The notes under the pieces are model-generated. The model worked only from the letters and a program-made list of their open reading frames with translations. It had not been told where the DNA came from and did not search any database. Shown one piece after another: positions 7,219 through 11,148 of a DNA stretch of 11,148 nt. The first letter of the stretch is position 1. Each line of letters starts with the position of its first letter. The stretch is from an uncultured Pseudomonadota bacterium (GTDB taxonomy: Bacteria; Pseudomonadota; Gammaproteobacteria; Burkholderiales; SG8-39). The DNA is taken from NCBI GenBank assembly GCA_903909415.1, contig CAIVVS010000139.1, positions 1 to 11,148 of the forward strand, written 5' to 3'. The translations under genes and the position numbers were made by a program.

Positions 7219-8131
7219 TGAACTTGGTGAACGCCGCGCTGTTGTTGCCGATCGGGTCGAAGCCTTGGCTGGTGAAGCGCTCGCGCACCTCGGGCAGGTT
7301 CATGAACTTCACCGTGGCCTGCTCCAGCGTGGAGAGAACCGGTGCCGGCAGGCCGGCCGGGGCCCAGAGGCCGTACCAGGTGTAGAACTCCAGGCCCGGC
7401 AGGCCGGACTCGGCCAGCGTGGGCACGTCCGGCAGCAGCGGGCTGCGCTTGGCCGCGGCGATCGCCAGCGCCTTCAGCTTGCCGGCGCGCACCTGCGGGA
7501 GGGTGGTGAGGATGGGGTCCATCATCATGCTCACCTGGCCCGAGAGCAGGTCGGTCATGGCAGGGGCCGTGCCCTTGTACAGGATGATGGGCACGTTCAT
7601 CAGGTCGGCGCGCAGCCGGAAGAACTCGGTGGCCAGATACCCGGCCGAGCCGAAGCCGCTGGTGGCGAAGTTCATCTTGTCCGGTGTGGCGCGCGACTTG
7701 GCGATGAACTCCTGCACGTTGGCCACGCCCACCGCCGGGTTCACCAGCATCACCACCGGGCCGACGGCGATCAGCGAGATCGCGGTGAAGTCCTTCACCG
7801 GGTCGAAGCGCAGCGGCTCCTTCAGCACGAAGGGGTTGATGGTGTGGATCGAGGCGTTGACGTGGATGGTGTAGCCGTCGGCCGGCTGCTTGGCGGTGTA
7901 CTCGGTGCCGATGGTGCTGGAGGCGCCCGGGCGGTTTTCCACCACCACCGGTTGCTTGAGTTCGTCCGACAGGCGTTGCGCGACGATGCGCCCGACCGCG
8001 TCCACCGCGCCGCCCGCCGGCTGGGGGATCACCATGCGGATCGGCCGGTTCGGGTAGCCCTGCGCGTACGCCGTCCCGATGGATGCAAAAAATACCAATA
8101 AAAACAGCGACTTAAGCGATTTTCGGGCCAT
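7157..8131 (-). CDS. Bug/TctC family periplasmic solute-binding receptor (second)
   Basis: Orphan receptor of the Bug family, 324 residues, normal length, exported to the periplasm. Basic residues (RKSLK) and a Phe/Leu-rich core make up a Sec signal peptide with a probable cut after AYA (23) before QGYPNRP. The mature start carries the Bug signature YPNRPIRMVIPQPAGGAVD, with the AGG loop and the following Asp that in this family contact the ligand carboxylate. ADGYTIHV, SGFGSAGYLA and LLPDVPTLAESG are further family segments. The start ATG is supported by a strong AAGGAG six bases upstream and overlaps the end of the ligase gene by 20 bases, so translation is probably coupled. Grouping with an acyl-CoA ligase and dehydrogenase suggests the ligand is an organic acid catabolised by them. 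The signal-peptide codons include rare TTA, TTT and GTA, and the last codons are also unusually AT-ending. Confidence 0.93.
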   Translation of the reverse strand: MARKSLKSLFLLVFFASIGTAYAQGYPNRPIRMVIPQPAGGAVDAVGRIVAQRLSDELKQPVVVENRPGASSTIGTEYTAKQPADGYTIHVNASIHTINPFVLKEPLRFDPVKDFTAISLIAVGPVVMLVNPAVGVANVQEFIAKSRATPDKMNFATSGFGSAGYLATEFFRLRADLMNVPIILYKGTAPAMTDLLSGQVSMMMDPILTTLPQVRAGKLKALAIAAAKRSPLLPDVPTLAESGLPGLEFYTWYGLWAPAGLPAPVLSTLEQATVKFMNLPEVRERFTSQGFDPIGNNSAAFTKFIADEAAKYSKIVKDAKIVAQ

Positions 8132-9749
8132 TTTGAGCTCCTTGGTTTGCCTGGATTCCGTTCGAAGCGTGCAATGCGCGCTCCATCAGCAGCGTACGCA
8201 GTTGCCCGCGCAGCACCTTGCCGTAATGCGACTTGGGCAGTTCGTCGAAGAAGGCGACCTGGCGCGGCTTCTTGAACGAGGACAGCCGCTCGGCGCAGTG
8301 TTCGATCAGCTGCGCGACCAGCGCCGTCTCGTCCACCGGTGCCGCGCCGGCGCGCAGCACCACGGCGGCGGTGACCACCTCGCCCCACTCGCGGTCGGGC
8401 AGGCCGACCACGGCGCATTCGTCCACCGCCGGATGGCTGCGCAGCGCGTCCTCGACTTCGCCGGGCAGCACCGACTTCGCGCCGCTGCGTATCACTTCCT
8501 TCAGCCGACCGGTCACGTTCAGCCAGCCGTCGGCATCGACGAAGCCCAGGTCGCCGGAATGCAGCCAGCCGCCACGCAGCGCCTGCGCGCTGGCCTCGGG
8601 CTTGTTCCAGTAGCCCAGCATCACGTGGCCGCCGCGGATGGTGATCTCGCCGACCTCGCCCGCGGGCAGTTCGCTGTCGTCGGGCGCGCGGATGGTGACG
8701 GCGTTGCCCGGCAGCGGCACGCCGGCCGAGCGCATGCGCCGCGCGCGCAGCTCGGGCGTCGCGGCCTCGGCGACCCATTCGGGCCGCAGGTAGTTGGTCC
8801 ACGGGCCTTCGGTCAGGCCGTAGAGCACGCCGATCTTCGGGCCGAAGGCGGCGATGGCGCGCTCGAACACGTCCGGCGGCGTGGCCGAACCGCCCATGTT
8901 GATCGCGCGCAGCGCCGTGAGGTCGAAGGCGCGCGGGTCTTCCTGGTCGAGCAGGCGCAACAGCGTGGTCGGCACCAGCGAGCTCACCGTCGCGCGGTAC
9001 TGCTCGCACAGCTGCAGGAACTTGCGCGGCTCGTAGCGCCCGCCCAGCACGATGGCCGCGCCGCCGGCGAGGTGCGCGGTCACCACCACGCCCGCGATCG
9101 GCCAGAGCGGCCGCAGGTTGAGGAAGATGTCGGTCGGGTGCACCGGCTGGCCGGCACCTATGGCCAGCGCCGCCGACGCGAAGGCGCGGTGCGGCACCAT
9201 CACCGCCTTGGGCTCGCCCGTGGTGCCGCCGGTGTAGTTCAGGCTGGCGATGGACTCGGGGTCTATGGTGTCGGCGGCGGGGCAGAGCGCCGCATGCGTG
9301 CCAGTGAGGTCCAGCGCCGGGTGTGTGTCGCCTTCCTCGGTGGAGAAGAGCCGCGTGATGCCGAGGCGCGCGGCCAGTTCATCGGCGCGCTGCGCATTGC
9401 GCGGCTCATGCACGATGGCCAGCGCCCCGGCGTCCTTGAGTTGCGCGGTGTGCTCGTCCAGCGACAGGCTGGGGTCCAGCGGCACGCGTACCAGCCTGGT
9501 CGAGGGCACGCCGTAGTCGGCGACCAGGAAGCGCGCGCTGGCATTGCCCAGCATCGCGACGCGCTCGCCCGCCTTCAGGCCGGAGGCGAGCAGCGCGCCG
9601 CCGGCGGCGCGGATCGCGTCGCGGAATTCGGCGTGGGTCCAGCGCTTGCCGGCGTGACTACCTTCATGTTCGATGATGGCGACGCGTTCGCCGTGCGCCT
9701 GCGCGACGGCGTCGAACAATGCCGGAACGCAGCGCGGCTTACCAGCCAT
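8112..9749 (-). CDS. AMP-dependent acyl-CoA synthetase/ligase (ANL superfamily)
   Basis: Predicted to activate a carboxylic acid through an acyl-AMP to its CoA thioester in the cytoplasm; 545 residues, usual for the family. Core motifs appear in order: P-loop YTGGTTGEPK at 172-181, A5 YGLTE at 310-314, A7 SGD at 398-400, the hinge region GRLKEVI at 414-420, SGAKSVLPGEVED at 422-434 (in place of the common SGGENIYP-EVE), and the C-terminal catalytic Lys at 511 in PKSHYGKVLR. The last 20 residues form a polar tail beyond the family core. Start ATG at 9747-9749 overlaps the dehydrogenase stop by 11 bases, and the stop lies within the downstream Bug gene. This points to one polycistronic, translationally coupled message. 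The substrate cannot be read from the sequence; medium-chain, branched or aromatic acids are all possible. Confidence 0.93.
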   Translation of the reverse strand: MAGKPRCVPALFDAVAQAHGERVAIIEHEGSHAGKRWTHAEFRDAIRAAGGALLASGLKAGERVAMLGNASARFLVADYGVPSTRLVRVPLDPSLSLDEHTAQLKDAGALAIVHEPRNAQRADELAARLGITRLFSTEEGDTHPALDLTGTHAALCPAADTIDPESIASLNYTGGTTGEPKAVMVPHRAFASAALAIGAGQPVHPTDIFLNLRPLWPIAGVVVTAHLAGGAAIVLGGRYEPRKFLQLCEQYRATVSSLVPTTLLRLLDQEDPRAFDLTALRAINMGGSATPPDVFERAIAAFGPKIGVLYGLTEGPWTNYLRPEWVAEAATPELRARRMRSAGVPLPGNAVTIRAPDDSELPAGEVGEITIRGGHVMLGYWNKPEASAQALRGGWLHSGDLGFVDADGWLNVTGRLKEVIRSGAKSVLPGEVEDALRSHPAVDECAVVGLPDREWGEVVTAAVVLRAGAAPVDETALVAQLIEHCAERLSSFKKPRQVAFFDELPKSHYGKVLRGQLRTLLMERALHASNGIQANQGAQNGPKIA

Positions 9750-10788
9750 GCAGCACCACCCGGCCCTGCACGCCGCGCGACTCGATCAGCGCATGCGCCT
9801 CGGCGGCCTGCGGCATGCTGAACTGGCTGTCCACCACCGGCGTGACGCTGCCCTGTTCCATCATCGCCAGCGCCTGGCGGATGTCTTCATACGTGCCCAT
9901 GCCGGAGCCGGTGACGCGCAGCCGGCGGCCGATCAGCAGGCCCGGCAGCACCGGCGCGGGCGCGGCGCTGATGTTCCCCAGCACGACGGCGATGCCACCG
10001 GGCGTGAGGCAGCGCAGCGACTCGGCCAGCGTCTGGCCGATGTTGTCCAGCACGATGTCCACGCCGCGCTTGCCCGTGGCTTCCCACACCGCGCGGCTGA
10101 AGTCGAGGTTGGGCGAGACCACCACCTCGTCCGCGCCGCGTCCGTGCAGCGGGCCGAAGGCATCGTTGCGCAGGCTGTCGGCCTTGGCCTCGGAGCTGGT
10201 GACGGCGATGGACTTGCCGCCCAGCGCGCGGATCAGCTGCAGCTGGTGCACGCCCAGGCCGCCGCTCGCGCCGGTGACCAGCACCGTGTCGCCCGGGTTG
10301 ATGCCGGCCACGGCGCGGAGCGCGCGCAGGCTGGTGGCGATCGGGCAGGAGGCGAGCGCCGCATGGTCCAGCGGCACGCCCTCGGGCACGTGCAGGGTCT
10401 GCACGGCAGGCACGCAGACGAATTCCGAGTAGCCACCGGATGTGTCCACCGCCGGCTTGCCGAGCATGGAACACATGTCCATGCGGCCGCGCAGGCAGTG
10501 GCGGCACACGCCGCAGAACTCGCGCTGGTACACCACCACGCGGTCATCGACTTTGTGGGTGGTGACCTCGCTGCCGACCGCGACGATGGTGCCGGCGATC
10601 TCGTGGCCCAGCACCACGCCGGCCTTCGCGCCGGGCAGCTTGCCCGCGCGGTGCAGCACGTCGTGGTGGCAGACGCCGGCGGTATGCACCTGCACCACCA
10701 CGTCGCGTGGGCCGGGCGTGGGATCGGGCAGGGTCACTTCATGCAGCACGTCGGGCGCGCCGAACTGGTCAAACGAGATTGCTTTCAA
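9739..10788 (-). CDS. Zinc-dependent MDR alcohol dehydrogenase, TTG start
   Basis: Medium-chain dehydrogenase/reductase of 349 residues. The GroES-like N-terminal domain has GVC (C40) and GHE (H62, E63) of the catalytic zinc site. C92, C95, C98 and C106 form the structural zinc lobe. C148 is the probable third catalytic ligand. The Rossmann motif GASGGLG is at 173-179. It should oxidise an alcohol or reduce an aldehyde/ketone with NAD(P). The start is TTG at 10786-10788: no in-frame ATG or GTG exists upstream before a TAG, and family members begin at this residue with MKA. A weak GAAAG lies 8 bases upstream. First gene of the dehydrogenase-ligase-Bug unit, overlapping the ligase start by 11 bases. 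Physiological substrate unknown; a role in the same acid or alcohol catabolism as the adjacent ligase is inferred. Confidence 0.92.
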   Translation of the reverse strand: MKAISFDQFGAPDVLHEVTLPDPTPGPRDVVVQVHTAGVCHHDVLHRAGKLPGAKAGVVLGHEIAGTIVAVGSEVTTHKVDDRVVVYQREFCGVCRHCLRGRMDMCSMLGKPAVDTSGGYSEFVCVPAVQTLHVPEGVPLDHAALASCPIATSLRALRAVAGINPGDTVLVTGASGGLGVHQLQLIRALGGKSIAVTSSEAKADSLRNDAFGPLHGRGADEVVVSPNLDFSRAVWEATGKRGVDIVLDNIGQTLAESLRCLTPGGIAVVLGNISAAPAPVLPGLLIGRRLRVTGSGMGTYEDIRQALAMMEQGSVTPVVDSQFSMPQAAEAHALIESRGVQGRVVLHGW

Positions 10789-10808
10789 CGGGATGCTTTC
10801 AAACGGGA
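10781..10808. repeat. Imperfect tandem repeat covering the dehydrogenase start codon
   Basis: On the plus strand GCTTTCAACGGGA (10781-10793) is followed after one base by GCTTTCAAACGGGA (10795-10808). The copies are identical except for one extra A. The first copy includes the TTG start codon and second codon of the dehydrogenase; the second lies in its leader. It may be a slippage product or an operator near the divergent promoter region. Confidence 0.7.
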
Positions 10809-10829
10809 ATTTGCGAGTGGATGCGGGGG

Positions 10830-10857
10830 CTGGAAGCTGCTTGCGCTAGGGTATTCT
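10830..10857 (+). promoter_or_regulatory. Candidate promoter of the enoyl-CoA hydratase gene
   Basis: TATTCT at 10852-10857 (4/6 to the -10 consensus) with a weak -35, CTGGAA at 10830-10835, 16 bases upstream. It would overlap the -10 of the opposing dehydrogenase promoter, so the two operons would share one 109-base control region. Weak prediction. Confidence 0.25.
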
Positions 10858-10876
10858 GCTCCCTCGGTACGGTCAA
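10848..10876 (-). promoter_or_regulatory. Candidate promoter of the dehydrogenase-ligase-Bug unit
   Basis: Minus-strand TTGACC (10871-10876, 5/6 to the -35 consensus) is 17 bases from TACCCT (10848-10853, 3/6 to the -10). Predicted start would leave a leader of about 50 bases before the TTG. The -10 is poor, so an activator may be needed or the call may be wrong. Confidence 0.35.
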
Positions 10877-10897
10877 CGAAGCACAGGAAATACCCAT

Positions 10898-11148
10898 ATG
10901 GGAATCGAGTACAAGCTGCTGGACGGCGGCATCGCGCACGTGCTGCTGAACCGCCCCGAGGTGATGAACGCGCTGGACACGCCGGGCAAGGAAGCGCTGG
11001 GCGAATGCTGGGCGCGCGCCGCGGCCGATCCGGCGGTGCGCGCGGTGGTGGTGTCGGGCGCCGGCCCGCGCGCCTTCTGCGCCGGCTCGGACGTGAAGGA
11101 AATGGAGCGCACCGGGAAGATGGTGTCCTCCGAGGTGCTGTTGAAGGC
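10898..11148 (+). CDS. Enoyl-CoA hydratase/isomerase (crotonase family), 5' part, cut by window edge
   Basis: The first 83 codons of a crotonase-fold protein, which usually runs to about 260 residues. Residues 11-26 (IAHVLLNRPEVMNALD) are the family's N-terminal strand and conserved NRP-x-NAL segment. AFCAGSDVKEM at 59-69 is the oxyanion-hole motif, with Ser at 64 where many members have Gly, Ala or Ser. Catalytic Glu positions lie beyond the window, so hydratase and isomerase activities cannot be told apart. The ATG at 10898 has AGGA about ten bases upstream. It is divergent from the dehydrogenase-ligase-Bug unit, sharing a 109-base intergenic region, and fits beta-oxidation-like processing of the CoA thioester made by that ligase. 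Confidence 0.92.
   Translation, partial: MGIEYKLLDGGIAHVLLNRPEVMNALDTPGKEALGECWARAAADPAVRAVVVSGAGPRAFCAGSDVKEMERTGKMVSSEVLLK

Noticed and set aside
8079..9821. A 580-codon plus-strand open frame opposite the acyl-CoA ligase gene
   Set aside because: The protein is rich in Arg, Gly, Ala and His with no recognisable domain. It mirrors the ligase gene, which has all family motifs; long antisense frames are expected in GC-rich coding DNA.

Overview
The window is typical of a high-GC betaproteobacterium, most likely of the order Burkholderiales. The support is GC3-rich codon use, a PepN-type aminopeptidase, and two orphan periplasmic receptors of the Bug/TctC family, which is greatly expanded in Bordetella, Achromobacter, Cupriavidus and Variovorax relatives. 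The genus cannot be fixed from the sequence alone.

Layout from the left edge: all genes but the last are on the minus strand and are read from right to left. Bases 1-894 are the first 298 codons of pepN, cut by the window edge just after the GAMEN motif. Bases 992-3870 form a compact three-gene unit, transcribed in the order ornithine cyclodeaminase/mu-crystallin family dehydrogenase, glutathione S-transferase family protein, Bug receptor. A sigma70-like promoter lies upstream of it. Bases 3976-7140 hold one large gene for a 1054-residue protein with an N-terminal phospholipase-D-type (HKD) nuclease domain, an SF2 DECH-box helicase core and a DUF3427-type C-terminus. Its base composition is clearly lower in GC than its neighbours and it looks acquired. 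Bases 7157-10788 form a tightly overlapping catabolic unit, transcribed in the order zinc-type MDR alcohol dehydrogenase (TTG start), acyl-CoA synthetase, second Bug receptor. Divergent from it, on the plus strand at 10898, begins an enoyl-CoA hydratase/isomerase cut by the right edge.

The right-hand genes make biochemical sense together: a Bug receptor may capture an organic acid in the periplasm, the AMP-forming ligase would activate an acid to its CoA thioester, and the dehydrogenase and crotonase would process it further. The substrate is not evident from the sequence. The OCD-GST-Bug unit is probably another small-molecule catabolic or modifying operon. Neither receptor has TctA/TctB membrane partners in the window.

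The most interesting item is the helicase-nuclease. It is a single-gene, lower-GC insertion between two metabolic operons, and its nuclease-plus-helicase architecture is of the kind found in phage and plasmid defence. No recombinase, tRNA, insertion sequence or partner gene is visible beside it. Other points of note are a shared promoter/leader signature upstream of pepN and the OCD gene, a near-perfect tandem repeat covering the TTG start of the dehydrogenase, and a run of AT-ending codons at the 3' end of the Bug gene abutting the helicase. No rRNA, tRNA, CRISPR array or insertion sequence was recognised, and no gene-free stretch exceeds about 110 bases.
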